Positions 26,296 through 35,042 of a stretch of DNA of 64,000 bases are shown here, piece by piece; positions within the stretch are counted from its first letter, which is position 1, and each line of letters starts with the position of its first letter. The DNA comes from JBBQXK01 sp038209775 (GTDB lineage: Bacteria > Pseudomonadota > Alphaproteobacteria > Rhodobacterales > Rhodobacteraceae): NCBI GenBank assembly GCA_038209775.1, contig JBBQXK010000017.1, forward strand, positions 1 to 64,000. Reading direction: 5' to 3'. A model generated the notes under the pieces. That model did not search any database, was not told the DNA's origin, and saw only the letters and a program-made list of their open reading frames with translations. The translations under genes and the position numbers were made by a program.

Positions 26296-28425
26296 ATGGC
26301 CGCCCCCAGTTCCCACGATACGTTCCGGTCAGGCGACCTTCTGAACAACACCTACCGCATCGAGGCGGTGCTGGGGCGCGGCGGCACGTCCGAGGTCTAT
26401 CGCGCGCGGTCCGAGATTTCGGGCCGCGTCGTGGCGCTCAAGGTACTGAAGGCCGAATTGTCGGCCAACGTGGATTACCTGCGCCTGATGACGCGCGAAG
26501 AGGCGATCCGCGACATCCGGCACGAGGCGGTGGTGCGCTATTCCGAAAACCACCGCACGCCTGATGGTGTTGTCTACCTCATCATGGATTTCGTCGACGG
26601 CCCGACGCTTGACCGGCTGATGGCAAAGGGCCCGATCCCTGCCCCCGACCTGATGGTGATTGCGGGCCGCGTGGCCGAGGGGCTGGTGGCGGCGCATGCC
26701 AAGAACATCGTCCACCGCGACCTGTCGCCCGACAACATCATCCTGCGCGGCGGCAAACCGGAAGAGGCGGTCATCATCGATTTTGGCATTGCCAAGGATG
26801 ACCGGCCCGGTGCCGAAACCATCGTCGGCAATGAATTTGCGGGCAAGTATGCCTTTGCCGCACCTGAACAATTGTATGGCCGTACCGACGCGCGGTCTGA
26901 CATCTATGCACTTGGCGCAACACTTCTGGCCTGTTTCCGGGGCAAGTCGCCCAATCTGGGCGCGAACCCGGTCGAGATGCTGAAGATCAAGGATGCCGCT
27001 CTTGACCTGTCGGGCGTGCCGGAACCCCTGGCCACGCTGATCGGGCGGATGTGTACGCCCAAGCCCGAGGCCCGGCTGCAATCCGCGACCGACATCCTGC
27101 GCCTGATCGACCCCGACCATCCGGCGCTGGACCGGCCGCGCACCACATCCGCGCCGCTGCCCTTGCCGACCATCGCGCCGAAACCCGCCCCCCGCCCGGT
27201 TCCCGCCAAAAGTGGCGGCGGCGGCGTGGTGGCGGCGGTGCTGGGGCTGTTACTGATCGGCGGCGGGGTGGGGGGCTATGCGATGGGGGCCTTCGACGGC
27301 CTGCTGACGCCCGCGTTACCGGTCGTGACCCCGTACGAACTGACGGTTGAGCGGCGGGCGGATGCGCCACCCACGGCATCGGGCCATGTGCCCACGCTGG
27401 CCCTGCAGACTGCCCTGACCGACCGCATGGCCACCGCCGGGGGGAAAACCGATGTGGCGCTTGGTTCGGGGGCGATCCCCGAAACCTGGGGGCCCGAGGT
27501 GATCGCCATTCTGGATCAGGTGGCCGACCTGCCGGAATGGCGCGTGGCGGTGCGGGATGGCGCCGTGCAGGTAACCGGCGTGGCCCCCGACCGCACGACC
27601 CGCGACGCCATGGCCACGCGGTTGGCGGCGGCGAAGGGGGCGCTGACGGTGTCGGCGGTGATCGACTTTGGCCCGCGCGTGCTGTTGCCGGCGATGGTCA
27701 GCAAGATTGCGGCGACGCATCAGGATTGCGGCACGCTGACGGTGGCGGACGCGCCTGCCGCCGGCTGGGGGACGGGGGCCAAGATCATCGTCACCGGCCG
27801 GATGGCCAGCGATGCCGGGCGGCTCAAGCTTTATGACGCGCTGACCGCTGCCATCGGTGACCGCACCGCCCTGGTCGATGTCGAGATCCTGAATCCGCAA
27901 CTCTGCGCCATCGAGGCCGCCCTGCCGCGCGCGCCGTCGCGCGGGTTCGGGGTGATCTTCGGCTTTGGCGACCGGCCTGCCCCCAACCCCGCCGCGCGGT
28001 ACTTTGTGGGCGAGAATCCGGTGATTGATGTGGTGATCCCGGCAGATGTGACCAGCGGCAACCTGTGGGTGTCCATCGTCGATGTCACCGGGGCGGTGTT
28101 CCATCTGTTGCCCAACCTGAACCGGCCTGCGAATGACGTGGAATCCCTGCGCGGCGGCCAGACGGGCGAGGTCACGGTGCGGGTGGCCTATTCACTGGCC
28201 GAGGCGACGGGTACGCCGAAAATGGCGTTCCTGGTGGACGATTCGATCATGGGAAAGTCGAAGATCGTGGTTCTGTACGCGCCACAACCGGTGTTCGACA
28301 CGCTGCGCCCGATGTCGGAATCGGTGCAAAGCTTTGCCGCCGCCCTTGCGGGGCAAGAGGCACAGGATGCGCCTGCGCCGCTTTTTTCCATCGACGCCCG
28401 GATACTCACCACCGAAAAGCCCTGA
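26296..28425 (+). CDS. Membrane Ser/Thr protein kinase with periplasmic BON-like and DUF4384-like region
   Basis: A 709-residue protein. The kinase domain (about residues 18-275) has the Gly loop LGRGGTSEVY (26-35), Lys49 in VALK, HRDLSPDN (140-147) and DFG (162-164), so it looks active. A Pro-rich linker leads to a single helix (about 305-330) and a periplasmic part of about 380 residues: repeated alpha/beta blocks resembling BON/OmpA-like folds, then a C-terminal domain like DUF4384 (YFVGENPVIDVVIPADV, WVSIVDVTGAVFHLLPN). Layout and neighbours (OmpA protein, periplasmic caspase) suggest it senses the envelope and signals inward. It resembles kinases near type VI secretion loci, but no T6SS gene is in view. 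Confidence 0.9.
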   Translation: MAAPSSHDTFRSGDLLNNTYRIEAVLGRGGTSEVYRARSEISGRVVALKVLKAELSANVDYLRLMTREEAIRDIRHEAVVRYSENHRTPDGVVYLIMDFVDGPTLDRLMAKGPIPAPDLMVIAGRVAEGLVAAHAKNIVHRDLSPDNIILRGGKPEEAVIIDFGIAKDDRPGAETIVGNEFAGKYAFAAPEQLYGRTDARSDIYALGATLLACFRGKSPNLGANPVEMLKIKDAALDLSGVPEPLATLIGRMCTPKPEARLQSATDILRLIDPDHPALDRPRTTSAPLPLPTIAPKPAPRPVPAKSGGGGVVAAVLGLLLIGGGVGGYAMGAFDGLLTPALPVVTPYELTVERRADAPPTASGHVPTLALQTALTDRMATAGGKTDVALGSGAIPETWGPEVIAILDQVADLPEWRVAVRDGAVQVTGVAPDRTTRDAMATRLAAAKGALTVSAVIDFGPRVLLPAMVSKIAATHQDCGTLTVADAPAAGWGTGAKIIVTGRMASDAGRLKLYDALTAAIGDRTALVDVEILNPQLCAIEAALPRAPSRGFGVIFGFGDRPAPNPAARYFVGENPVIDVVIPADVTSGNLWVSIVDVTGAVFHLLPNLNRPANDVESLRGGQTGEVTVRVAYSLAEATGTPKMAFLVDDSIMGKSKIVVLYAPQPVFDTLRPMSESVQSFAAALAGQEAQDAPAPLFSIDARILTTEKP

Positions 28426-28548
28426 CCGGCACAGTCCGGCCCTTGGCGCGCGTCGCTGCCGCATGTCTGGGGGATTGCCATATGCTGCGCCGTCAGGGAG
28501 CGGTTAACACCTGCAGGGCCCGGCTGACGACTCAGGAAACGCACAGTT

Positions 28549-28566
28549 GAAACTTTACGAAGTTTC
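28549..28566 (+). promoter_or_regulatory. Perfect inverted repeat upstream of the sugar operon
   Basis: GAAACTT, TACG, AAGTTTC is an 18-bp perfect 7-4-7 palindrome, 28 bp before the chosen start of the isomerase gene. It is a good candidate operator for the RpiR-type regulator encoded in the same operon; that link is inference. Confidence 0.5.
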
Positions 28567-28594
28567 GTTTAATCATGAAGTCAGGGGGAATCAC

Positions 28595-29590
28595 ATGCTC
28601 GGACAGCGCTTCGCCACGCGGATCAATTCCTTTGCGTCCGGTGCCGCTGAATACTGGCCTGACCTCGCGTCCAAGCCCACGCTGGCCCAGATGGTGGCCC
28701 GCGCCGCAACCGTCCCCGGCCTCAGCGAACTGGACCTGAACTATCCCGACCACATCGGCGCCGACCCGGCCCTTGTCGCCCGCACCGTGGCCGACTGCGG
28801 GCTTCAGGTCAGTGGCCTCGCGATGCGCTACTATTCGAACCCGGCGTTCCGGCGGGGGGCCTTCACCAACGCCGACGCAGCCGTCCGGCGTGAGGCGATC
28901 GACCTGACCAAGCGCGGCATCGACGCCGCCCGCGCCATGGGTGCGCCGATGATGACGCTGTGGCTGGGGCAGGACGGCTGGGATTATGCGTTCCAGTGCG
29001 ACTATGCCAGGCTTTGGGCGGATGAGCTTGCGGGCATCGCCGAGGTGGCGGCACACGACCCCGACTGCCAGATCAGCATCGAATACAAGCCAAACGAACC
29101 AAGGGCTTACAGCGTCCTCAAGGACGCCGCGACGACGCTTCTGGCGATTGACGAGGTGGCTGCGCCCAACCTTGGCGTGACCCTCGACTTTGCCCATTCG
29201 CTCTATGCCGACGAACAGCCGGCCTTTGCGGCGGCGATGATCCAGCGCCGGTCGCGCCTGTTGGGCCTGCACCTGAACGACGGCTATGCCAAGCGGGATG
29301 ACGGGCTGATGGTGGGGGCGGTCCACGCGCAGGCCACGCTGGAACTCTTGGCCGAGGTCAAGCGCGGCGGCTTTGACGGGGCGATCTATTTCGACACCTT
29401 CCCCGATGCCTCGGGCCTTGATCCCGTGGCGGAATGTGCGGCCAACATCCGCACGGTAAGGCGCATGCTGGCCGCCGTGACGCGGCTGGAACAGGACAAC
29501 CGGCTGGCCGAGGCGCGCGCGCGCCAAGACCCGGTCGTAGCGCAGGAGATTGCGCAACTGGCCTTGGCGGGCAGAGAGAATCCCGCCTGA
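28595..29590 (+). CDS. Sugar (phosphate) isomerase/epimerase, TIM barrel
   Basis: A 331-residue xylose-isomerase-like TIM-barrel protein. Metal-binding and catalytic positions fit the family: Glu in ISIEYKPNEP, Asp-His in GVTLDFAHSLY, His-Asn-Asp in LGLHLNDGY and Asp in IYFDTFPD. The start at 28595 (MLGQRFATRIN) has AGGGGGA upstream and is preferred to 28547, which overlaps the inverted repeat. It is the first gene of an operon with a sugar ABC importer, an RpiR regulator and a PfkB kinase, so it probably converts the imported sugar to a ketose for phosphorylation. Substrate not known; rhamnose-isomerase-like enzymes are the nearest type I recognise. Confidence 0.85.
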   Translation: MLGQRFATRINSFASGAAEYWPDLASKPTLAQMVARAATVPGLSELDLNYPDHIGADPALVARTVADCGLQVSGLAMRYYSNPAFRRGAFTNADAAVRREAIDLTKRGIDAARAMGAPMMTLWLGQDGWDYAFQCDYARLWADELAGIAEVAAHDPDCQISIEYKPNEPRAYSVLKDAATTLLAIDEVAAPNLGVTLDFAHSLYADEQPAFAAAMIQRRSRLLGLHLNDGYAKRDDGLMVGAVHAQATLELLAEVKRGGFDGAIYFDTFPDASGLDPVAECAANIRTVRRMLAAVTRLEQDNRLAEARARQDPVVAQEIAQLALAGRENPA

Positions 29591-29635
29591 GCTTTACGAA
29601 TCGAACAAGACTTGTGTTGAAAATGGGAGGAACTG

Positions 29636-30685
29636 ATGCAACACTTTCTGAAAGTCGGCGTCATCGCCGCCACCCTTGCGCTGTCGGCTGGTCTGGCCAT
29701 CGCGCAAGATCTGTCACCCCTGAATTCCGACAGCGAACCCGACCGCATGGACTGGTCCGAGCTTGACGCCAAGTTCGGCCCGATGCCCGTGCCCGCCGCC
29801 GGCACCAAGATCGGCGGCGTGTCCAAGACGCTGACCAACGAATACTGGCGCTCGCTTGGCGAGGGGTACCAGAACGTCGCCACGAAACTGGGGCTTGAGT
29901 TTGTCTATCAGGCCGCCCAGTCCGAAGGCGACCAGCTTGGCCAGTTGGCCATCGCTGAAAACCTGATCAGCCAGGGCTTTGCCGCCCTGTTGTTCTCGCC
30001 CCAGTCGGACGCCAACCTGATCCCGGCGGTGGAAAAGGCCAAGGCGGCCGGCGTGCCCATCCTCAACGTCAACGACGCCGTGATCCCCTCGGCCGAGCAC
30101 TACGTCGGTAACGTGCAAAAGGGCAACGGCGTGAACGTTGCCAACTGGTTCATCGCGAACCGCGCTGACGGCGGCAAGGTGGCGGTGATCGAGGGTCAAC
30201 CGGGTGTCTATGCCGCCGGTCAACGCACCGCTGGTTTCACCGAAACCATCACGGCGGCGGGCAAGTTCGAGGTGGTCGCATCCGTTCCCGCCAACTGGAG
30301 CCGGGAAGAGGCGTTCAACGCCGCCGCCACCATCCTGCAGCAGTACCCCGACCTGATCGGTTTCTATGCCAACAACGACGGCATGGCCCTCGGTGTGGTC
30401 GAGGCGGTCAAGGCGGCGGGCAAGGCCGAACAGACCGTCGTGTTCGGCACCGATGGCATCTCTGACGCCTATGCGGCGATCCGGGCGGGCGATCTGACCG
30501 GCACCGTCGACAGCTTTCCCGTGCTGACGGGCGAGGTCGCGATGGAGGTGGCGCTGCGTCTGCTGGCCGGCCAGCCCTTGCCCCGCGTGGTGGCGACACC
30601 GCAGGCGCTGATCACCAAGGACAACGTGGAAACCTACGCCACGTCCGACATGGCTGCCCTGCGCGCAGCGTTGCTGGCACAATGA
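29636..30685 (+). CDS. Sugar ABC importer substrate-binding protein (RbsB-like)
   Basis: A 349-residue periplasmic binding protein with a clear signal peptide (cut after LAIAQ). The fold is type I: IGGVSKTLTNEYWRSLGEGY, ALLFSPQSDANLIPAVEKAK, VPILNVNDAVI, KVAVIEGQPGVYAAGQRTAGF and GFYANNDGMALG all follow the ribose/galactose binder pattern. An insertion before the first strand makes it a little longer than RbsB. A strong hairpin follows its stop, which would favour a higher level of this product than of the membrane components. Substrate: a monosaccharide or polyol. Confidence 0.92.
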   Translation: MQHFLKVGVIAATLALSAGLAIAQDLSPLNSDSEPDRMDWSELDAKFGPMPVPAAGTKIGGVSKTLTNEYWRSLGEGYQNVATKLGLEFVYQAAQSEGDQLGQLAIAENLISQGFAALLFSPQSDANLIPAVEKAKAAGVPILNVNDAVIPSAEHYVGNVQKGNGVNVANWFIANRADGGKVAVIEGQPGVYAAGQRTAGFTETITAAGKFEVVASVPANWSREEAFNAAATILQQYPDLIGFYANNDGMALGVVEAVKAAGKAEQTVVFGTDGISDAYAAIRAGDLTGTVDSFPVLTGEVAMEVALRLLAGQPLPRVVATPQALITKDNVETYATSDMAALRAALLAQ

Positions 30686-30690
30686 TACCA

Positions 30691-30720
30691 ACGGCCCGAC
30701 CGGACGCTTGCCCGGTCGGG
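30691..30720 (+). other. Intercistronic hairpin after the binding-protein gene
   Basis: A perfect 11-bp stem (GGCCCGACCGG/CCGGTCGGGCC) with an 8-base loop starts 5 bp after the stop codon. No U-tract follows, so it is more likely an RNA-stabilising or partial-termination structure than a full terminator. A similar hairpin follows the second binding-protein gene at 49770. Confidence 0.7.
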
Positions 30721-30742
30721 CCCCCTTGACCCCGGACCCCCG

Positions 30743-32230
30743 ATGATCGCCCCCCGCCTTGCCCTGTATGATGTGGTGAAATCGTTTGCGGGCAACACCG
30801 TGCTGCACAGCGTGGCCCTGACAGTCCAGCCGGGCGAAGTGCATGGCCTGTTGGGCGAAAACGGTGCGGGCAAGTCCACCCTCCTCAATATCCTGTCCGG
30901 TGTGCTGTCCGCCGACGCAGGCCGGATCGAGATCGACGGCACCCCCGTCACCATCGGCTCGCCCCGCGCGGCGACAGCGGCGGGCATCGCGATGATCCAT
31001 CAGGAACTGCAACAGGTGCCGGAACTGACCGTGGCACAGAACATCTTCCTCGGCGCGTCGCTGCGCCACTACGCAGGTCTTGCCGTCAACCGCCGCGCGC
31101 AAGAGGCCGAGGCGCGGCGCATCCTGTCCCCCCTAGACCCCACCATCGACGTCACCGCCCCGATCCGCACCCTGCGCGTCGCCGAACGCCAGATCGTCGA
31201 GATCGCCCGCGCCCTGCGCGCCCGCGCCCGCATCATCGCGATGGACGAACCCACCAGCAGCCTGACCCCGCGTGAATTCGACCGGCTGGTTGCGGTGATC
31301 GAACGCCTGTCCGCTCAAGGCGTCTCGGTCATCTACGTCAGCCACAAGATGGACGAGGTTTACCGCGTCTGCCAATCCGCCACGATCCTGCGCGATGGCC
31401 GTCTGATGGGGCGGGTGGTGATCCCCGACGTCCCCGTCAACACCGTCATCGAAACCATGGTCGGCCGCGAACTGACCGGCAGCACCCACCACAGCCACAC
31501 CCGCGACCGCGTCGTCCTCGAAACGCGCAACCTCACCCGGGGCAGGGCGGTACAGGACGCCACCCTGACCCTGCGCGAAGGCGAGGTTCTGTGCATCGCG
31601 GGCCTCGTAGGTTCTGGCCGCACCGAACTCATGCGCCTCATCGCCGGGGTGGACCGGGCCGACAGCGGTCAGGTTCTGGTGAACGGCCACCCCGTGCCGG
31701 GCGACCCCCGCCGCCGCATCCGCGCAGGCCTTGGCCTCTTGCCCGAGGAGCGCAAGCGTGACGGCATCATCCGCCACCGCCCCGTCACGTCCAACACTGC
31801 GCTGCCCGCAATGGCGCGGTTTTCCTGGCTTGGCCTGATCCAGCGCCAGCGATTGCGCATCACAACCGAAGCCCTCATGCGCGACGTCCAGCTTCGCCCC
31901 CTGTCCGTTGACCGCCCCATCGGCAGCTTTTCCGGCGGCAATCAGCAAAAGGCCATCATCGGCCGCTGGCTTGCCGCCGACACCCGCATCTTCCTGTTCG
32001 ACGAACCAACCCGCGGCATCGACGTCGGCGCAAAATCCGAGATCTACGCTCTGATCGAACGCCTGGCATCCGAAGGCCGCTCGATCCTCGTCGTCTCCTC
32101 GGAACTCCCCGAAGTGATCCGCCTCGCCGACCGTGTCCTCGTCATGCGTCAGGGCCGCATCGCCGCCGAACTGGGCCCGGGTGACATATCCGAGGCCAAC
32201 ATCGCCCGCCACGCCATCCCGTCACAGTGA
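30743..32230 (+). CDS. Sugar ABC importer ATPase, two domains (RbsA/MglA type)
   Basis: A 495-residue ATPase with two nucleotide-binding halves. Domain 1: Walker A GENGAGKST, Walker B IIAMDEPTSSLT. Domain 2: the typical weakened Walker A GLVGSGRTEL, signature FSGGNQQKA, Walker B IFLFDEPTRGID. The degenerate second Walker A is normal for this family. GLLPEERKRDG is the usual RbsA block between. It energises the 32240 permease for the binding protein at 29636. Codons in this gene and the next three end unusually often in C. Confidence 0.95.
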   Translation: MIAPRLALYDVVKSFAGNTVLHSVALTVQPGEVHGLLGENGAGKSTLLNILSGVLSADAGRIEIDGTPVTIGSPRAATAAGIAMIHQELQQVPELTVAQNIFLGASLRHYAGLAVNRRAQEAEARRILSPLDPTIDVTAPIRTLRVAERQIVEIARALRARARIIAMDEPTSSLTPREFDRLVAVIERLSAQGVSVIYVSHKMDEVYRVCQSATILRDGRLMGRVVIPDVPVNTVIETMVGRELTGSTHHSHTRDRVVLETRNLTRGRAVQDATLTLREGEVLCIAGLVGSGRTELMRLIAGVDRADSGQVLVNGHPVPGDPRRRIRAGLGLLPEERKRDGIIRHRPVTSNTALPAMARFSWLGLIQRQRLRITTEALMRDVQLRPLSVDRPIGSFSGGNQQKAIIGRWLAADTRIFLFDEPTRGIDVGAKSEIYALIERLASEGRSILVVSSELPEVIRLADRVLVMRQGRIAAELGPGDISEANIARHAIPSQ

Positions 32231-32239
32231 GAGCCAACG

Positions 32240-33193
32240 ATGACCGACACCCCAACCCTTCTGTCCCGCATAAGGTTCCGTGATGCGGGTACGCTGCTGG
32301 GGCTGGTCATCATCGGCGTGGTCTTTGCCACCCTGACCCCCGTGTTCTTGACCACGCCCAACCTGATGAACATCCTGCAACAATCCTCGATCAACGCCTG
32401 CATCGCATTGGGCATGACGCTGGTCATCATCTCGGGCGGCATCGACCTGTCGGTCGGCCCCATCGCCGCCCTCGCCGCTGTGCTGGGCGCCGCGATGATG
32501 GTCGCAGGCGTCCCCATCCCCCTCGCCGTCCTCGGTGCCATCGCCGTCGGCGTCGCCTGCGGTGCCTTCAACGGCGCGCTGATCGCATGGGGTGGCCTGC
32601 AGCCCTTCATCGTCACCCTAGGTGGTCTGTCCCTCTACCGCGCCTTCGCCCTCATCTTCACCGGCGGCACGCCGATCTTCGGCATCCCCCCCGAGTTTCG
32701 CGCCCTCACCAACGGCACCCTTCTGGGTATCCCGAACCCCGTCGTCATCGTGGCCGTCCTTGCCCTCATCGCCTGGGTCGTCCTCAACCGCACCCCCCTT
32801 GGCGAATACTTCATGGCCATCGGCGGCAACGCCGAGGCCGCGCGCATCTCGGGCGTGCCCGTCACGCTGACCAAGATGTCAGCCTACATGATCTCGGGCG
32901 GCCTTGCCGCCATCGCCGCGATGATCCTGATCGGCCGCCTCGGGGCCGCCGAACCCACCCTCGGCACCCTCTGGGAACTTGACGCCATCGCCGCCGCCGC
33001 CATCGGTGGCGCATCCCTGTCGGGCGGGCGGGGCAGCATCATCGGCACCCTGATCGGCTGCATCATCCTGGGCGCGCTGCGCAACGGCCTTACCCTGATG
33101 AACGTACAGGCCTTCTACCAGCTTCTCGCCACGGGTATCATCATCATCGTCGCGATGCTGATCGACCGGGCAACCAGCGGCAAGGAGGGTTGA
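32240..33193 (+). CDS. Sugar ABC importer permease (RbsC type)
   Basis: A 317-residue membrane protein with about 8-10 hydrophobic helices. GMTLVIISGGIDLSVGPIAAL (about residues 55-75) and AIGGNAEAARISGVPV are diagnostic RbsC/XylH blocks; GGASLSGGRGSIIGTLIGC forms the conserved late loop. It starts 9 bp after the ATPase, and its TGA shares one base with the ATG of the RpiR gene. It forms the inner-membrane channel of the sugar importer. Confidence 0.94.
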   Translation: MTDTPTLLSRIRFRDAGTLLGLVIIGVVFATLTPVFLTTPNLMNILQQSSINACIALGMTLVIISGGIDLSVGPIAALAAVLGAAMMVAGVPIPLAVLGAIAVGVACGAFNGALIAWGGLQPFIVTLGGLSLYRAFALIFTGGTPIFGIPPEFRALTNGTLLGIPNPVVIVAVLALIAWVVLNRTPLGEYFMAIGGNAEAARISGVPVTLTKMSAYMISGGLAAIAAMILIGRLGAAEPTLGTLWELDAIAAAAIGGASLSGGRGSIIGTLIGCIILGALRNGLTLMNVQAFYQLLATGIIIIVAMLIDRATSGKEG

Positions 33194-34047
33194 TGAACGA
33201 TCACCGGGCCATCGGCGCCCAAATCCGCATGCGGCTGCCCAGCCTCACACCGCTGGAGGGCAAGGTGGCCGCCGACGTGATGGCGCGCCGCGACATCACC
33301 GACGACACATCGTTGCGCGAGGTGGCCGAAGGGTCCGGCGTGTCGGATGCGATGGTGGTCAAGGTGGCCAAGAAACTGGGCTTCGCGGGCTTCCGCGAAT
33401 TCCGTCAGGGGCTTGTCGGCTACTACGGTTCCGACACGGCGGCCCTGCACTCGGAAATTTCGGTCGACGACACGGCAGGCCAAGTCGTCCAAAAGGTGTT
33501 CCGCACCGCCATGCAGGCCCTTGAGGAAACCTTTGCCATCCTTGACCTTGAGGCGTTTGAGCGTGCCGCCGACTACCTCCACCGCGCCCGCCAACGCGAT
33601 TTCTACGGCCTTGGCGGCTCCGCCCAGATCGCCCGCGATGTCAGCCACAAGTTCCTGCGCATCGGCCTGCGTACATCCGTGTTCGACGATGCCCACATGA
33701 TGATGATGTCGGCATCCCTCCTGTCGCCCGACGATGTGGCCGTCGCCTTCTCCCACTCCGGCAGCACCAGTGCGGTCATCGACGCCCTCGAACTCGCCCG
33801 CCGCAACGGCGCGCGCACCATCGCCGTCACCAACTACGCCGACAGCCACCTCGCCCGCCTTGCCGATGTGGTGCTGTGTTCCACCGCCCAGAACTCGCCC
33901 CTTCTTGGCGAAAACGCCACCGCCCGCATCGCGCAACTGAACCTTCTGGATGCGCTTTTCGTCGCCACCGCGCAGCGTGACCGCCAAAGGGCCGATGCCA
34001 ACCTTGCCCGCACCATGCGCGCCGTCCAGTCCAAGCGAAAGCCGTGA
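33193..34047 (+). CDS. MurR/RpiR family transcriptional regulator
   Basis: A 284-residue regulator. The N-terminal RpiR HTH domain (about residues 1-77) includes LREVAEGSGVSDAMVVKVAKKLGFAGF. The C-terminal SIS sugar-phosphate-binding domain (about 110-260) has YGLGGSAQIARDVSHKFLRIG, FSHSGSTSAVIDALELARRNGARTIAVTNY. ATG 33193 has AAGGAGGG upstream; an in-frame TTG at 33190 is rejected. It probably controls this operon in response to a sugar phosphate made by the downstream kinase, perhaps through the inverted repeat at 28549. Confidence 0.93.
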   Translation: MNDHRAIGAQIRMRLPSLTPLEGKVAADVMARRDITDDTSLREVAEGSGVSDAMVVKVAKKLGFAGFREFRQGLVGYYGSDTAALHSEISVDDTAGQVVQKVFRTAMQALEETFAILDLEAFERAADYLHRARQRDFYGLGGSAQIARDVSHKFLRIGLRTSVFDDAHMMMMSASLLSPDDVAVAFSHSGSTSAVIDALELARRNGARTIAVTNYADSHLARLADVVLCSTAQNSPLLGENATARIAQLNLLDALFVATAQRDRQRADANLARTMRAVQSKRKP

Positions 34048-34048
34048 C

Positions 34049-34921
34049 ATGCCAACCGTCCTGATCGCAGGCTCGCTCCACCACGACATCATGATCGAGG
34101 CCGACCACCTGCCGCAACGTGACGAGACCGCCGTTGGCACCCGCTGGTACCCCAAATTCGGCGGCAAGGGCGGCAATCAGGCGGTGGCGGTGGCCCGCGC
34201 CGGGGTGCCCGCGCGCATGTTCGGGGCCGTGGGGTGTGACGGCTTCGGGGCCTACCTGACCGCAGCACTGGACGCAGGCGGCGTTGACCGCCGCTATGTG
34301 CGCGAAATCCCCGACGCCCCATCGGGGATGAGCGTCGCAATCATCGACAGCACCGGCGACTATGCCGCCGCCATCGTATCGGGCGCGAACCTGTTGCTCG
34401 ATGCCGCCACCCTCACCGATGATGCCCTGTGGCAGGACGTCACCGTTCTGGTCCTGCAAAACGAAATCCCCGAGACCATCAATATCGCCGCTGCCACGCA
34501 AGCCCGCGCACGCGGCGTGCGCGTCGTCCTGAACGCCGCCCCCGCCCGCCCCCTGCCACCCGCCCTGCGCCGCCGCGTCGATGTCCTCATCGTCAACGCC
34601 GTCGAGGCCGCGATGATGGGCACCGAACCCGTCACCGACCTCGCCTCGGCCATGACAGCAGCGCACCACCTTGCCACCGATTTCGACAGCGTCATCGTCA
34701 CCGCCGGCGCGCACGGCCTTGCCGCCTGGACGCTTGCGGATGAACGCCTGACCCTGCCCGCCACCCCGGTGCAGGTGGTCAGCACCCACGGCGCGGGCGA
34801 TGCCTTTACCGGCACCCTCGCCGCCTGTCTTGCCCTGGGCCACCCCCTGACCGCCGCCTGCCGATCCGCTTCAGATGCCGCCGCAAGGCATGTCGTGGGG
34901 CAGGGTGGTGGCCCGGCCTGA
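34049..34921 (+). CDS. PfkB family carbohydrate kinase (ribokinase-like)
   Basis: A 290-residue sugar kinase. WYPKFGGKGGNQAVAVARAG is PfkB signature 1. VVSTHGAGDAFTGTLAACLALG is signature 2, with the catalytic Asp in GAGD and the anion hole before it. The true start is ATG 34049, one base after the regulator stop; the upstream frame back to 33950 overlaps the regulator. It phosphorylates the sugar brought in by this operon. A strict ribokinase call is not safe because the operon also has an isomerase, so the substrate may be another ketose. It is the last gene of the unit. Confidence 0.92.
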   Translation: MPTVLIAGSLHHDIMIEADHLPQRDETAVGTRWYPKFGGKGGNQAVAVARAGVPARMFGAVGCDGFGAYLTAALDAGGVDRRYVREIPDAPSGMSVAIIDSTGDYAAAIVSGANLLLDAATLTDDALWQDVTVLVLQNEIPETINIAAATQARARGVRVVLNAAPARPLPPALRRRVDVLIVNAVEAAMMGTEPVTDLASAMTAAHHLATDFDSVIVTAGAHGLAAWTLADERLTLPATPVQVVSTHGAGDAFTGTLAACLALGHPLTAACRSASDAAARHVVGQGGGPA

Positions 34922-34940
34922 CCCGCGGAAAATGTACGAG

Positions 34941-35000
34941 TGTATGTACAGTTGTAATTCGGATGCCGTACGGCCCGAATACGGGATGAATACGCCAAAA
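34941..35000 (+). repeat. 60-bp palindrome plus 4 x 11-bp repeat module, copy B
   Basis: TGTATGTACA (34941-34950), a 6-base gap GTTGTA, then four 11-bp units at 34957, 34968, 34979 and 34990: ATTCGGATGCC, GTACGGCCCGA, ATACGGGATGA and ATACGCCAAAA. It occupies most of the 121-bp gap between two converging genes (PfkB kinase ending 34921, SDR ending 35043), so there is no promoter for it to serve here. Confidence 0.85.
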
Positions 35001-35042
35001 ACCCAGCATCACCAGCCGCTTGGCGGCGGAAAAGCGGTCCCG

